This document shows, one piece after another, positions 47,234 to 56,953 of a stretch of DNA of 56,965 nt; within the stretch, counting starts at the first letter, position 1; every line of letters starts with the position of its first letter. Made by a program: the position numbers and the translations under genes. The notes beneath the pieces were generated by a model. It ran no database searches and was not told the DNA's origin. It was given only the letters and a program-made list of their open reading frames with translations. Source of the stretch: Hyphomicrobiales bacterium. GTDB lineage: Bacteria > Pseudomonadota > Alphaproteobacteria > Rhizobiales > Beijerinckiaceae. The stretch spans positions 1 through 56,965 of the forward strand of contig CANFLM010000008.1 in the NCBI GenBank assembly GCA_947447895.1, in the 5' to 3' direction.

Positions 47234-47980
47234 ATGTCAGACACATCCCTTGTGACAGCGGCCATTCTGGTGATCGGCGACGAAATCCTGTCCGGTCGCA
47301 CCAAAGACAAGAATATCGGCTATATCGCCGAATATCTCACCGCCGTGGGGATCGATCTGCGCGAGGTGCGGATTGTGCCCGATGACGAGGACGAAATCGT
47401 CACGGCCGTGCGGGTTCTGTCGGGCCGCTATACCTATCTGTTTACCACGGGCGGCATCGGCCCCACCCATGACGACATCACCGCCGATTGCATCGCCAAG
47501 GCGGCCGGGGTGGGGATCGACCACGATCCGCGCGCGGTGGCGATGCTGCGCGAGCGTTTCCCCAACCCTGCGGATCTGAACGAGGCCCGCTTGCGCATGG
47601 CTCGGATCCCGTTCGGGGCCGATTTGATCGACAATCCCATTTCCCGCGCGCCGGGCTTCATGCTCGGCAACATCATCGTGATGGCAGGTGTGCCGTCGAT
47701 CATGCAGGCCATGTTTGAAAACGTGCTGCCGCGCCTCAAGACCGGCACGAAATTGATGGCCCGCTCGATTGATTCCGGCGGACGCCCCGAAGGCGCCTAT
47801 GCCAGCGGCCTCGGAGCCGTACAAAAAGCCTTTGAGGGCGTCATCATCGGTTCTTATCCGAGCTTCGACGGCAAACGGTTCCAGAACCAGATCGTTGTCC
47901 GCGCCCGCGATGAAATACTGCTGGAGGCGGCTGCACAGGCCGTGCAGGCCATGCTCGACGGTTTGCCGCCCCACGCCTGA
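47234..47980 (+). CDS. CinA N-terminal-type molybdopterin-binding domain protein
   Basis: A 248-residue MoCF-type protein. It opens AAILVIGDEILSGRTKDKN and has LFTTGGIGPTHDDITADCIAKA, both typical of the CinA N-terminal (COG1058) domain. It lacks the C-terminal nicotinamide-nucleotide amidase domain of full CinA, so it is the short form common in alphaproteobacteria. Role unproven; ADP-ribose pyrophosphatase activity is known for COG1058 proteins. GAGG lies 6 nt before the ATG. Confidence 0.9.
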   Translation: MSDTSLVTAAILVIGDEILSGRTKDKNIGYIAEYLTAVGIDLREVRIVPDDEDEIVTAVRVLSGRYTYLFTTGGIGPTHDDITADCIAKAAGVGIDHDPRAVAMLRERFPNPADLNEARLRMARIPFGADLIDNPISRAPGFMLGNIIVMAGVPSIMQAMFENVLPRLKTGTKLMARSIDSGGRPEGAYASGLGAVQKAFEGVIIGSYPSFDGKRFQNQIVVRARDEILLEAAAQAVQAMLDGLPPHA

Positions 47981-48026
47981 TCATTGAAGAGACTTACCCG
48001 ACAATCGACGACAGAGGACCCCCCCC

Positions 48027-48533
48027 ATGGCCAATCCCGCTAATCCCAAAGCTTTCCCTGTCTCATGGGACCAGTTTCATCGTGATGCGCGGGCTTTGGC
48101 GTGGCGGCTGGCGGGGGCGGGGCCGTTTTCGGCCCTTGTCTGCATCACCCGCGGCGGGCTTGTGCCGGCGGCCATTGTGGCCCGCGAGCTGGAATTGCGG
48201 ATGATCGAAACCATCTGCATTGCCAGCTATCATGACTATAAATCGCAAGGCGAATTGCAGGTGCTCAAGCCGATCACCGAGCAGATCCTGTCGATGTCCC
48301 CCGATGGCAGCGGGATTTTGGTGATCGATGATCTGGTCGATACCGGCAAAACCGCCAAAATCGTGCGCGACATGTTGCCCAAAGCCCATATTGCAACGGT
48401 TTATGCCAAACCGGCAGGCCGTCCGCTGGTCGATACATTCGTCACCGAAGTGTCGCAGGACACCTGGATCTATTTCCCGTGGGATATGGGTCTGTCCTAT
48501 CAGGAACCGATTGCCAACGTGCCTTCCCATTGA
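48027..48533 (+). CDS. gpt: Xanthine-guanine phosphoribosyltransferase
   Basis: A 168-residue purine salvage enzyme. The PRPP-binding motif is [16 protein letters not shown], and the early block [25 protein letters not shown] is typical of Gpt. The C-terminal [12 protein letters not shown] is shared by Gpt proteins. It converts xanthine, guanine and hypoxanthine with PRPP to nucleotides, usually at the inner membrane surface. GAGGA lies 7 nt before the ATG. Followed by a 98-bp AT-rich gap. Confidence 0.96.
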   Translation: MANPANPKAFPVSWDQFHRDARALAWRLAGAGPFSALVCITRGGLVPAAIVARELELRMIETICIASYHDYKSQGELQVLKPITEQILSMSPDGSGILVIDDLVDTGKTAKIVRDMLPKAHIATVYAKPAGRPLVDTFVTEVSQDTWIYFPWDMGLSYQEPIANVPSH

Positions 48534-48631
48534 TTCCAGTTGTTTATTTTTGATTTTTTGCATTTTTCCTTTGCAGTGCTTCGGGAAATGACTAACTTTG
48601 GCATTATACAATAGTATAAAGGCTAAACATT

Positions 48632-50194
48632 ATGCCTGATTTGCGGGTGGAGCAAACATTATTCTCGGCTCTTTTGGGGGCGCGGGATAAATTCGGTGGC
48701 GGGACACTGGCGATCGAGGATCCCGAACGCGCGCCACTGAGCTATGACCGCTTGATCCTCGGTGCGCTGGTGCTCGGCAAGGCGTTCGCACGCGAGACCG
48801 AGCGGGGCGAGACTGTCGGCCTCCTGCTGCCCAGCGTCAATGCGGCCGCTGTGAGCCTGTTCGGCCTGTCGGCCTATGGGCGGGTGGCCTCGCCTTTGAA
48901 TTTCACCGCTGGCCTCAAAAATCTGCGTTCCGCCGTCAATTCGGCTGAAATTTCCACCGTCATCACCTCCCATAAATTCATCGACGTTGCCAAGCTCGAC
49001 GAGGTTGTCTCCGGCCTGTCCGAGGGCGGCAAGGTCCGCTTTCTCTATCTGGAAGATGTGCGCAAGTCCCTGACATCGCTGGACAAGATCATGGGCGTGC
49101 TCAAGGCGCAGCTGGCGCGTTTCTATCATGACCGCCACGCGCTGGGCGCGGATGAGGCGGCAGTGGTGCTCTACACGTCGGGCTCGGAGGGCGAGCCCAA
49201 GGGCGTGGTGCTGACCAATGCCAATCTGATCGCCAATGTCGACCAGGTGCGCCAGCATCTGGGTGTCGAGCTGGCGGCCGGGCAAATCCTGTTGAATCCC
49301 TTGCCGATTTTCCATTCCTACGGGCTGTTGGGCGGTTTGCTGCTCGGGCTTTATACCGGGACGCGGATTGTCCTGTTCCCCAGCCCGATCCAGTATCGGC
49401 AGGTGGCCAAACTGGTGCGCGAGACCAAAGCGACCATTTTGCTCGGCACCGACACTTTTCTGCAGGGCTGGTGGCGCGCGGGTGATGCAGGCGATTTCGA
49501 CACGGTGAAATTTGTCGTGGCGGGTGCGGAACGGGTCAAAGAGGAAACCCGCCGCCTGTGGTCTGCCGCCGGCACGGTGTTGCTGGAAGGCTACGGGGTC
49601 ACCGAATGTGCCCCGGTCGTATCGCTGAATACGCTCGAGGACAACCGCCCCGGCACGGTCGGCCGCATGGTGCCGGAGCAGGAATACCGGCTCGATCCCG
49701 TCGAGGGCATTGCCGAGGGGGGACGTCTGTTCATCCGTGGCCCCAATGTGATGGCGGGCTATATCTATGCCACCGAACCGGGTGTGCTGGTGCCCCCCGA
49801 GGGTGGTTGGCACGACACCGGCGATATTGTGAGTGTGGATCAGGATGGCTACATCACCATCAAGGGCCGCGCCAAACGCTTTGCCAAGATCGGCGGCGAA
49901 ATGGTCTCGCTCGGTGCGGTCGAAAGCCTGGCGGCCAGCCTCTGGCCCGATGCCACCCATTTGGCAGTCACCCTGCCGGACCCCAAAAAGGGCGAGCAGA
50001 TCATTCTGGTCTCCGAAATGGCGAGTGCGGACCGCATGGCCCTGCTGGCCCATGCCCAGCAAAAGGGCTATCCCGAATTATGGGTGCCGCGGGCGATTTT
50101 GGTGACGCAATCGATCCCCATTCTCGGTTCCGGCAAGATCGATGCGGTGGCGACGCAGGAACTCGCCCGCTCGATGCGCTCGATGTTGAGTTGA
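48632..50194 (+). CDS. AMP-dependent acyl-activating enzyme, Aas acyl-ACP synthetase-like
   Basis: A 520-residue ANL-superfamily ligase. The P-loop-like motif is LYTSGSEGEPKGV, followed by LLEGYGVTECAPVVSLNT and GGWHDTGDIVSVDQDGYITIKGRAKRFAKIGGEMVSL (A8 hinge and lysine region), with the terminal lysine in SGKIDAV. The GYGVTECAPVVSLNT form and overall sequence resemble the synthetase half of the Aas proteins that re-acylate lysophospholipids. The acyltransferase (PlsC) half is absent, so it would act as a stand-alone fatty acyl-ACP or acyl-CoA ligase. AT-rich leader upstream. Confidence 0.86.
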   Translation: MPDLRVEQTLFSALLGARDKFGGGTLAIEDPERAPLSYDRLILGALVLGKAFARETERGETVGLLLPSVNAAAVSLFGLSAYGRVASPLNFTAGLKNLRSAVNSAEISTVITSHKFIDVAKLDEVVSGLSEGGKVRFLYLEDVRKSLTSLDKIMGVLKAQLARFYHDRHALGADEAAVVLYTSGSEGEPKGVVLTNANLIANVDQVRQHLGVELAAGQILLNPLPIFHSYGLLGGLLLGLYTGTRIVLFPSPIQYRQVAKLVRETKATILLGTDTFLQGWWRAGDAGDFDTVKFVVAGAERVKEETRRLWSAAGTVLLEGYGVTECAPVVSLNTLEDNRPGTVGRMVPEQEYRLDPVEGIAEGGRLFIRGPNVMAGYIYATEPGVLVPPEGGWHDTGDIVSVDQDGYITIKGRAKRFAKIGGEMVSLGAVESLAASLWPDATHLAVTLPDPKKGEQIILVSEMASADRMALLAHAQQKGYPELWVPRAILVTQSIPILGSGKIDAVATQELARSMRSMLS

Positions 50195-50230
50195 GAAGGC
50201 CGGAATAGAGCCTCATTTGACGCAGAAAAC

Positions 50231-50306
50231 TGGTGCCGGTGGCGGGAATCGAACCCGCACTGTAACGATTTTAAGTCGTCTACCTCTACCGTTGGGTTAC
50301 ACCGGC
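50231..50306 (-). tRNA. Atypical type I tRNA with UAA anticodon
   Basis: A 76-nt cloverleaf with the CCA encoded. Acceptor GCCGGTG/CACCGGC, discriminator A; T-arm GCGGG-TTCGAAT-CCCGC; anticodon stem GACGA/TCGTT around CTTAAAA gives anticodon UAA, the leucine UUA reader. But the variable region is only 5 nt (ACAGT), whereas bacterial leucine tRNAs have a long variable arm. The D-stem is just 3 good pairs (ACC/GGT) or has mismatches, though GG and A14 are kept. So the amino acid identity is uncertain. It lies just downstream of the nrdJ terminator. Confidence 0.8.
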
Positions 50307-50498
50307 ACTCCACCATCCGGCTCAACCAAGCCGTGGCTTTACCGAACAAGGGCAGCCCTTCTTCGGCAACCCTTCTTGGCTAGCTTGCCGGGGATGAATC
50401 GGCAAGTCTCATCTGTGGAAATTGTCATTTGTGCGGATGATCCGCTCAGCGGACCGGCTTTTATTCCCCTCGCAGCACATCATCCTAGATAGGCCAGC

Positions 50499-50531
50499 AA
50501 AAACCCGCCGATGCAGGGCATGGCGGGTTTT
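50499..50531 (-). terminator. Terminator downstream of nrdJ
   Basis: Stem AAAACCCGCC / GGCGGGTTTT with a 12-nt loop, ending in five T residues when read on the minus strand. It lies 53 bp past the nrdJ stop and before the tRNA gene, so the tRNA is probably transcribed from its own promoter in the 190-bp gap. Confidence 0.85.
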
Positions 50532-50583
50532 AAAGTGCGGGTGCCTCATGGCCGAAGGCGCCTGGGCCTCCGGCCTGTGCGGA

Positions 50584-53500
50584 TCAGGAGCAGCCGGTGG
50601 TCGAGCCGCAGGTGTCGCATTTCAGGCAGGTGCCGTTGCGGACCAGCGTGAAATTGGCACATTCGGGGCAACTTTCGCCAACATAGCCTTTCATGCGGGC
50701 TTCCGTGCGCTTGTCCATGCCGCCTGCCGATTTCGCTGCCGCAGCCTTGGTTGCGGGGGCTGTAAAGGCCAGGCCAGCCAATTCGGCTTCGCCGACCGCT
50801 GTTTCACTCTGTGCTTCAAGAGCGCCCTTCAACGCCGTAGCGCCGATGCTGACATAGCCCGAAGCCGAGGAGGAGGAGCCGTCGGCCGCACGGGCCTCGA
50901 ACGAGACGCCACCTTCGATCGACATCAGATTGGTCGGCTTGCCGCGCACCAGGCCCTTGGAGACGATGCGGTTGGCATTGTAGGACGCAGGCGCCTTGCC
51001 CTCGTCTTCACCCTTGCCGATCGTATCGAAACCGATGGCGTCGGGCGACACATGCGCCAGATCGTTGCGACCGAGATAGGAAATCGCCAATTCACGGAAC
51101 ACGTAATCGAGCACCGATGTCGCATTCTTGATCGCATCATTGCCCTGCACAAAGCCGGCTGGCTCGAAGCGGGTGAAGGTGAAGGCTTCGACGAATTCTT
51201 CCAAGGGCACGCCATATTGCAGGCCGAGCGAGATCGCGATGGCGAAATTGTTCATCAGCGAGCGGAAGGCGGCGCCTTCCTTGTGCATATCGATGAAGAT
51301 TTCGCCGATACGGCCATCCTCGTATTCGCCGGTGCGCAGATAGACCTTGTGGCCACCGACAACGGCTTTCTGGGTGTAACCCTTGCGGCGGTCGGGCAGG
51401 CGGTCGCGGTCACGCACCCGCTCGATACGTTCGACAACCCGTTCGACGATCTTTTCGGCCATGGCAGTGGCGCGGGCCGCCGCAGGCTGGTTGAGTAGAG
51501 CCTCCAGACCCTCTTCGGCCTCTTCCTCGTCATCCGAGATCAGCTGGCTGTTGAGCGGCTGCGACAGTTTGGAGCCGTCGCGGTAGAGCGCATTGGCCTT
51601 CAAAGCCAGCTTCCATGAGAGCATATAGGCGTTTTTGCAATCATCGACGGTGGCATCATTGGGCATGTTGATGGTTTTGGAAATCGCGCCCGAAATGAAC
51701 GGCTGGGCTGCCGCCATCATGTGGATGTGGCTTTCGACCGACAGATAGCGCTTGCCGATGCGGCCGCAAGGATTGGCGCAATCGAAGACCGAATAATGCT
51801 CGACCTTCAAATGCGGGGCGCCTTCCAGCGTCATCGCGCCGCAGACATGGATATTGGCCAGTTCCAGATCCGCCTTGTTGAAGCCGAGGAACGGCAGCAG
51901 TTCGAAGGTCGGGTCGGACAGTTTTTCGGCAGGCACTTTCAGGACATTGACCAGGAAGTCTTCGCCCAAAGTCCATTTGTTGAACACGAACTTGATGTCG
52001 AAAGCCGAAGCCATGCCCTTTTCGAGGGTTTCGATCTTCTCGTCGGTAAAGCCCTTGGCCCGCAGCGAGCCGTGGTTGACCACCGGCGCCTGGGCAATCG
52101 AGCCGTGACCGACGGCATAGGCCTCGATTTCGGCAATTTCGGCCTCGGTATAGCCGAGCGTGCGCAAGGCTTCAGGAACGGCACGGTTGATGATCTTCCA
52201 GTAGCCGCCACCGGCCAGCTTCTTGAACTTCACCAGCGCGAAATCGGGCTCGATGCCGGTTGTGTCGCAATCCATCACCAGACCGATGGTGCCGGTCGGC
52301 GCAATCACGGTGGCTTGCGCATTGCGGTAGCCGTTGCGCTCGCCCAGGGTCAGGGCCTTGTCCCATGCCGCGCGGGCATGAGCGACCAACGTCTGGTCGG
52401 GGCAGGAGGCGTGGTCGAGTGGCAGCGGGTTGACCGACAGGTTCTCATAGCCCGAGGTCTTGCCATGGGCCGCCGCACGATGGTTGCGGATGACCCGCAA
52501 CATGTGTTTGGCGTTCTTCTTGTATTCGGGGAACGGACCCAATTCGCCTGCCATTTCGGCGGAGGTCGCATAGGCAATGCCGGTCATGATCGCGGTCAGA
52601 GAACCGCAAACCGCACGGCCTGCATCGGAGTCATAAGAAATGCCGTCGGTCATCAACAGGCCGCCGATATTGGCATAGCCGAGGCCGAGGGTGCGGTAGC
52701 GGTAGGACAATTCGGCAATTTCCTTGGAGGGGAACTGCGCCATCATCACCGAGACTTCGAGCACCACCGTCCACAACCGCACGGCGTGTTCGTAGGATTC
52801 GACGTTGAAACGGCCATCGGCCTCGCGGAATTGCAACAGGTTGAGCGAAGCCAGATTGCACGCCGTATCGTCAAGGAACATATATTCCGAGCAGGGATTC
52901 GACGCGCGGATCGGACCGGCTTCGGGGCAGGTGTGCCAGTCATTCATGGTCGAATTGAAATGCAGGCCCGGATCAGCCGACGCCCAGGCCGCATGGCCGA
53001 TCTGCTCCCACAAATCGCGGGCTTTGAGGGTCTTGTGGACCTTGCCGTCGGTGCGGCGGATCAGGTTCCAGTCGCCGTCCGATTCCACGGCGCGCAGGAA
53101 ATCGTCCTTGATCGACACGGAATTGTTGGAATTCTGGCCCGAAACGGTCAGATAGGCTTCCGAATCCCAGTCGGTGTCATAGGTGTCGAACTGGATTTCG
53201 GTATAACCCTGCTTGGCGAACTGCATGACGCGCTTGATATAGCTGTCGGGCACCATCACGCGGCGGGCCTGCTTGATCTCGCGCTTGAGAGCGGGGTTCT
53301 TTTCAGGATCAAAGCAGGAATCAGCGGGGCCGTCGCAATTCACGCAGGCCTTCATGATGGCCTTCAGATGCTTCTGGCACAGTTTGGAACCGGTCACGAG
53401 GGCCGCAACCTTCTGCTCCTCGCGCACTTTCCAGTCGATATAGGTTTCGATATCGGGATGGTCGGCATCCACCACCACCATTTTGGCGGCGCGGCGGGTT

Positions 53501-54318
53501 GTGCCGCCCGACTTGATGGCGCCAGCCGCGCGATCGCCGATCTTCAGGAAGCTCATCAGGCCCGATGAACGGCCGCCACCGGCGAGCTTTTCGCCTTCGC
53601 CGCGCAGCATCGAGAAGTTGGAGCCGGTGCCCGAACCATATTTGAACAAGCGGGCCTCGCGCACCCACAGGTCCATAATGCCGCCTTCATTGACCAGATC
53701 GTCGGCCACACCCTGAATAAAGCAGGCATGCGGCTGGGGATGCTCGTAGGAGGATTTCGACTTGACCAGCTTTCCGGTCTGGAAATCGACGTAATAGTGG
53801 CCCTGCGACGGACCATCAATGCCATAGGCCCAATGCAGACCTGTGTTGAACCATTGCGGGGAATTCGGCGCGCACATCTGCATCGCCAGCATGAAACGGT
53901 GTTCGTCGAAAAACGCCTGCGCATCGGCCTCGCTGGTGAAATAGCCACCCTTCCAGCCCCAATAGGTCCAGCAGCCTGCGAGGCGGTCAAACACCTGCTT
54001 GGCGCTCATTTCCGAGCCGTAACGCTCGCCTTCCGGCAGTTTGGCCAGAGCCTTCTCGTCGGGCTCCGAACGCCAGAGCCATGACGGCACGCTGTTTTCT
54101 TCGACCTTCTTCAGGCGGGCGGGGACACCGGCCTTGCGGAAGTATTTCTGCGCCAGAACATCGGCAGCCACCTGGCTCCACTGTTCGGGAACCTCGATGT
54201 TTTCAAGGCGGAACACGATGGAACCGTCAGGATTCTTGATCTCGCTCGTCGCCGGACGGAAAGTGATTGCGTCGTATGGTGATTGTCCGCTGGCAGTGTA
54301 GCGACGGTCGATAAGCAT
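50584..54318 (-). CDS. nrdJ: Vitamin B12-dependent ribonucleotide reductase, class II
   Basis: A 1244-residue adenosylcobalamin enzyme reducing ribonucleotides to deoxyribonucleotides without oxygen. Features: [35 protein letters not shown] (active-site Cys region), [33 protein letters not shown], and a C-terminal zinc ribbon CPEC ... [14 protein letters not shown] that carries redox cysteines. The length matches the long alphaproteobacterial NrdJ. About 365 nt of leader separates the start from two NrdR-box-like sites, suggesting repression by NrdR. No B12 riboswitch was found. The product feeds DNA synthesis. Confidence 0.97.
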   Translation of the reverse strand: MLIDRRYTASGQSPYDAITFRPATSEIKNPDGSIVFRLENIEVPEQWSQVAADVLAQKYFRKAGVPARLKKVEENSVPSWLWRSEPDEKALAKLPEGERYGSEMSAKQVFDRLAGCWTYWGWKGGYFTSEADAQAFFDEHRFMLAMQMCAPNSPQWFNTGLHWAYGIDGPSQGHYYVDFQTGKLVKSKSSYEHPQPHACFIQGVADDLVNEGGIMDLWVREARLFKYGSGTGSNFSMLRGEGEKLAGGGRSSGLMSFLKIGDRAAGAIKSGGTTRRAAKMVVVDADHPDIETYIDWKVREEQKVAALVTGSKLCQKHLKAIMKACVNCDGPADSCFDPEKNPALKREIKQARRVMVPDSYIKRVMQFAKQGYTEIQFDTYDTDWDSEAYLTVSGQNSNNSVSIKDDFLRAVESDGDWNLIRRTDGKVHKTLKARDLWEQIGHAAWASADPGLHFNSTMNDWHTCPEAGPIRASNPCSEYMFLDDTACNLASLNLLQFREADGRFNVESYEHAVRLWTVVLEVSVMMAQFPSKEIAELSYRYRTLGLGYANIGGLLMTDGISYDSDAGRAVCGSLTAIMTGIAYATSAEMAGELGPFPEYKKNAKHMLRVIRNHRAAAHGKTSGYENLSVNPLPLDHASCPDQTLVAHARAAWDKALTLGERNGYRNAQATVIAPTGTIGLVMDCDTTGIEPDFALVKFKKLAGGGYWKIINRAVPEALRTLGYTEAEIAEIEAYAVGHGSIAQAPVVNHGSLRAKGFTDEKIETLEKGMASAFDIKFVFNKWTLGEDFLVNVLKVPAEKLSDPTFELLPFLGFNKADLELANIHVCGAMTLEGAPHLKVEHYSVFDCANPCGRIGKRYLSVESHIHMMAAAQPFISGAISKTINMPNDATVDDCKNAYMLSWKLALKANALYRDGSKLSQPLNSQLISDDEEEAEEGLEALLNQPAAARATAMAEKIVERVVERIERVRDRDRLPDRRKGYTQKAVVGGHKVYLRTGEYEDGRIGEIFIDMHKEGAAFRSLMNNFAIAISLGLQYGVPLEEFVEAFTFTRFEPAGFVQGNDAIKNATSVLDYVFRELAISYLGRNDLAHVSPDAIGFDTIGKGEDEGKAPASYNANRIVSKGLVRGKPTNLMSIEGGVSFEARAADGSSSSASGYVSIGATALKGALEAQSETAVGEAELAGLAFTAPATKAAAAKSAGGMDKRTEARMKGYVGESCPECANFTLVRNGTCLKCDTCGSTTGCS

Positions 54319-54682
54319 ATGAGTCCCCTAACGTTGGACGAAAATTCCGCCCTGGCCGGACATCCGGCCCCATGAAAGTTGCAGTGTCGTTGTCCGTCAC
54401 GGATGTGCGGACGACACCAAAGTCATGACCATGGCCGAAGCCATAGCCCCCCAACCCGACCCCGCTTCTTGCGCGTCCATCCCGGGCTGAACGGCGAAAC
54501 AACGCTGTTCAGCCAGAAAGACTCCGCAACCCTTTCCTTGGCGGTGAGGCTTTGGACCGGTTGACGCGTCTACGGTTTATGTCAGGTCTGCACTTGTCCA
54601 TATCCGCCGCGTTTCAGACTGGTCCCGCGCCGGTGTTTGGACTGTTGATCAGGATTCGGACGCTAACGGCGACACCCTGCAC
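54319..54682 (-). other. Long nrdJ leader without a gene
   Basis: If transcription starts near the NrdR-like sites, the nrdJ mRNA has a leader of roughly 350 nt. The region has small GC-rich inverted repeats such as CCGG-ACAT-CCGG but no conserved AdoCbl riboswitch core that I can see. No ORF here has recognisable features. Confidence 0.5.
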
Positions 54683-54729
54683 CGTCAAGGTCTAGTGTGT
54701 CGATTATTTAAATTCACTACATGTAGGGG
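54683..54729 (-). promoter_or_regulatory. Two tandem NrdR-box-like sites upstream of nrdJ
   Basis: Box A at 54714-54729 (TCACTACATGTAGGGG) has the perfect palindromic core CTACATGTAG, matching the NrdR consensus acaCwAtATaTwGtgt. Box B at 54683-54698 (CGTCAAGGTCTAGTGT) matches the consensus less well but keeps the TAGTGT half. Their starts are exactly 31 bp apart, three helical turns, which is the usual NrdR spacing. A TTGACG at the downstream edge could be a -35 element. Confidence 0.65.
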
Positions 54730-55143
54730 GTAGGGCTGTGAATAATGGGCAAAAGACAAACGCGATGCCAAGTGTCTAGAAAATCGAATAAAATTCGGAT
54801 TGCACACGGAAAAAATCACCCCGTGCACCGGCACAGGATGAGGTATCACGCATCTTCGGCTTGCCACAGGGAACACAAGAGGCGTCCACAAGAGGGCATA
54901 GTCGAATCATAATCTGGCATGTCCGGTCGGGTGCAAACAGTCCGAAAATCGGCTTCTCCACAGCGAATCAAAGCAACAAAACCAATGTTGGACTGGACAG
55001 AGCGCGCAGGTCTCGCCATAGTCCGGCGCAAATCGGGCTTTCGATTCAATTCCAGCTGTGATGCCGTCCGGCGTCCGCAGGGATTGGAGGACAGGCACGC
55101 GATACTGACTGGCAACTGGTTGTGAACGGCCAAAGGGATAGTG
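54730..55143. other. Gene-free region between nrdJ promoter and NDUFA12
   Basis: No coding frame with family features. ORFs here (for example minus strand 54846-55253) are antisense or chance frames without ribosome sites. It should contain the promoter of the NDUFA12 gene. Confidence 0.55.
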
Positions 55144-55551
55144 ATGAAACAGGTCCTGCTTCGTATTTTCACCTGGTGGAACGGTGCCACGGTCGGCACC
55201 CTGTTCCATACTTGGCGCAAGGGTGAGCGCGTCGGTGAAGACCAGTTCGGCAATGTCTATTACCAGACCAAGGGCGGCAAGGTTGATCCGGCTTTGGGGA
55301 TTGTGCGGCGCTGGGTTATATATAACGGCGAAGCCGATGCCACGACGATCCCGCCCGGCTGGTATGGCTGGATGCACCACAAGCTCGATGTGCTGCCCTC
55401 GCAGGAGGGTTATGTGGAGCGCGAATGGGAACAGCCCCATCAGCCCAACCACACAGGCTCGGCACTGGCCTATCGCCCGCAAGGCTCGATCCTGAAAGGC
55501 CAGCAGGCTCCCGCCAAGGGCAAGGACTACCAGCCCTGGACCCCCGCCTGA
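55144..55551 (+). CDS. NADH:ubiquinone oxidoreductase subunit NDUFA12 (B17.2-type)
   Basis: A 135-residue supernumerary complex I subunit found in mitochondria and alphaproteobacteria. It shows the family pattern: FTWWNGATVGTLFHTWRKGERVGEDQFGNVYYQ, then RRWVIYNGEADATTIPPGWYGWMHH and a Pro-rich tail HQPNHTGSALAYRPQGS (quoted in pieces). In the enzyme it sits on the matrix/cytoplasmic arm. A GTG codon precedes the ATG at 55144; AAGGGA lies upstream. Neighbours DUF2155 and aat follow, a typical Hyphomicrobiales order. Confidence 0.96.
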   Translation: MKQVLLRIFTWWNGATVGTLFHTWRKGERVGEDQFGNVYYQTKGGKVDPALGIVRRWVIYNGEADATTIPPGWYGWMHHKLDVLPSQEGYVEREWEQPHQPNHTGSALAYRPQGSILKGQQAPAKGKDYQPWTPA

Positions 55552-55564
55552 GCATCATCACAGG

Positions 55565-55593
55565 AGAGGCCGGATCCGTTCTGGCCTTTTTCT
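55565..55593 (+). terminator. Terminator after NDUFA12
   Basis: Stem AGAGGCC / GGCCTTT (the last pairs include one G-U) with an 11-nt loop, followed by a T-rich run (TTTTTC). It lies 14 bp past the stop codon, so DUF2155 likely has its own promoter. Confidence 0.6.
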
Positions 55594-55694
55594 TTATTCG
55601 CTTTGTTTGATGATTATGTATGGCAAGTTCGGCTCTCCATGATTTTGCCGCCTTTTGCAGCGAGAGCTAACGGATCATTTCTGGCGGATCGAAC

Positions 55695-56279
55695 GTGATA
55701 CGGACCCAACCCAGCCTCCCTTTGCCACGTGCCTTGCGTTCGAGCCTTCGGACGGCTTTGTTGTGCGCTGTGCTGGGCCTGGCAAGTGCCCCCGTGCGGG
55801 CCGAGCGGATCGTCAATGCTTTTGCCGATTTTGCCGGTCTCGATAAAATCACCGGCCGAATCATCACCTTTTCGGTATCGATTGATGAAATGGTGCAATT
55901 CGGCACGTTGCGGCTGAAAGCGCGGGCCTGTTACACCCGCCCGATCACCGAAGCACCGCAGACCGATGCCTTTGTCGAGGTCGACGAGGTCAAACTGAAC
56001 AATCAGCTCGAGCGCATTTTTTCGGGCTGGATGTTTGCCGCAAGTCCGGGACTGCACGGGATCGAGCATCCGATCTATGACATCTGGCTGACGGGCTGCC
56101 ATGACAACGTGCCGCCACCGCGCGAGGCTCCTGTGACCCCTGCAAAACCGGTGACCCCGGCCAAGCCTGCGGCATCTGCCAAACCTGCGGCATCTGGCAA
56201 CCCCGCGGCACCCGCAAAACCTGCTGCGCCTGCCAAACCCGCTCCCAAACCGGCCGCCGGCAAACCGCCGCTAGAATAG
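55695..56279 (+). CDS. DUF2155 domain-containing exported protein
   Basis: A 194-residue protein with a long signal peptide (cut near VRAERIV) and the DUF2155 core: VNAFADFAGLDKITGRIITFSVSI, then FGTLRLKARACYTRP, VKLNNQLERIFSGWMFAASPGLHGIEHPIYDIWLTGC (quoted in pieces), with two cysteines. The tail from about residue 140 is a low-complexity run of Pro, Ala and Lys (repeated AKPAA). Function unknown; the family is periplasmic and restricted mainly to alphaproteobacteria. Ends 11 bp from the convergent aat stop. Confidence 0.92.
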   Translation: MIRTQPSLPLPRALRSSLRTALLCAVLGLASAPVRAERIVNAFADFAGLDKITGRIITFSVSIDEMVQFGTLRLKARACYTRPITEAPQTDAFVEVDEVKLNNQLERIFSGWMFAASPGLHGIEHPIYDIWLTGCHDNVPPPREAPVTPAKPVTPAKPAASAKPAASGNPAAPAKPAAPAKPAPKPAAGKPPLE

Positions 56280-56290
56280 GCTCTGCCCTG

Positions 56291-56953
56291 TCAGGGACGG
56301 GCCTGCTGGATGATCCGGATAATCTCGTCGGGTGTTTCGGCTTGTTCACGCCCAAGGGCATGGAAATCACCGTTTTTCTGCAGGGCATCGCGCAATATGC
56401 CGCGATAGGTGAGCCGATCCATTTCGATGGCTCCCAGACTGGTCAGATGCGGGGTGACAAATTGCGTGTCCAGTAAGCGATAGCCGCCAAAAATCAGGCG
56501 GGCGACCAGAAAGGCGAGGGCGGTTTTGGAGGCATCGGTCACGGTGTGGAACATGCTTTCGCCGAAAAACACAGCCCCGATCGACAGGCCGTACAGTCCG
56601 CCGACCAATTGGCCGTTTTGACGACATTCAACCGTATGAACCATGCCGCGTTCAAACAGCTCGCCAAACAGGGCGCGGATGCGCGGATTGATCCATGTGT
56701 CCTTGCGCGTCGATGCGCAAGCACCGATCACGGCGTCAAAATCCCGGTCAATGCTGATTGTGAACCTGCCGGAGCGGATGGTGTGGCGCAGGCTTTTGCT
56801 CAGACGGAAGCCATCAAGGGGAATCAGACCGCGACTGCGCGGCTCGACCCAGAACAGCGAGGGATCGTCGGCGGATTCCGACATCGGAAAGAGACCCATC
56901 GCATAGGCCTGTAACACGATATCAGCGGTAATATGATCGGGGGAAGAGCGCAT
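56291..56953 (-). CDS. aat: Leucyl/phenylalanyl-tRNA--protein transferase
   Basis: A 220-residue enzyme that adds Leu or Phe from tRNA to N-terminal Lys or Arg, marking proteins for ClpAP. Motifs: LQAYAMGLFPMSE, FWVEPRSRGLIPLDGFRLSKSLR, TWINPRIRALFGELFERGMVHTVE and GGLYGLSIGAVFFGESMF, then LLDTQFVTPHLTSLGAIEMDR (quoted in pieces). The start at 56953 is 12 bp inside the right edge, so the gene is complete but its promoter is not visible. Confidence 0.97.
   Translation of the reverse strand: MRSSPDHITADIVLQAYAMGLFPMSESADDPSLFWVEPRSRGLIPLDGFRLSKSLRHTIRSGRFTISIDRDFDAVIGACASTRKDTWINPRIRALFGELFERGMVHTVECRQNGQLVGGLYGLSIGAVFFGESMFHTVTDASKTALAFLVARLIFGGYRLLDTQFVTPHLTSLGAIEMDRLTYRGILRDALQKNGDFHALGREQAETPDEIIRIIQQARP

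Noticed and set aside
51721-53568. A 615-codon open frame on the plus strand inside nrdJ
   Set aside because: Antisense to conserved parts of the ribonucleotide reductase; composition is Gly/Arg/His/Ile-rich without motifs.
54319-54682. Possible adenosylcobalamin riboswitch upstream of nrdJ
   Set aside because: Expected for a B12-dependent enzyme, but I could not find the conserved B12-box or GCCACTG core on the coding strand.
54907-55482. A 191-codon minus-strand ORF opposite NDUFA12
   Set aside because: It is antisense to a well-recognised complex I subunit and has no family features.
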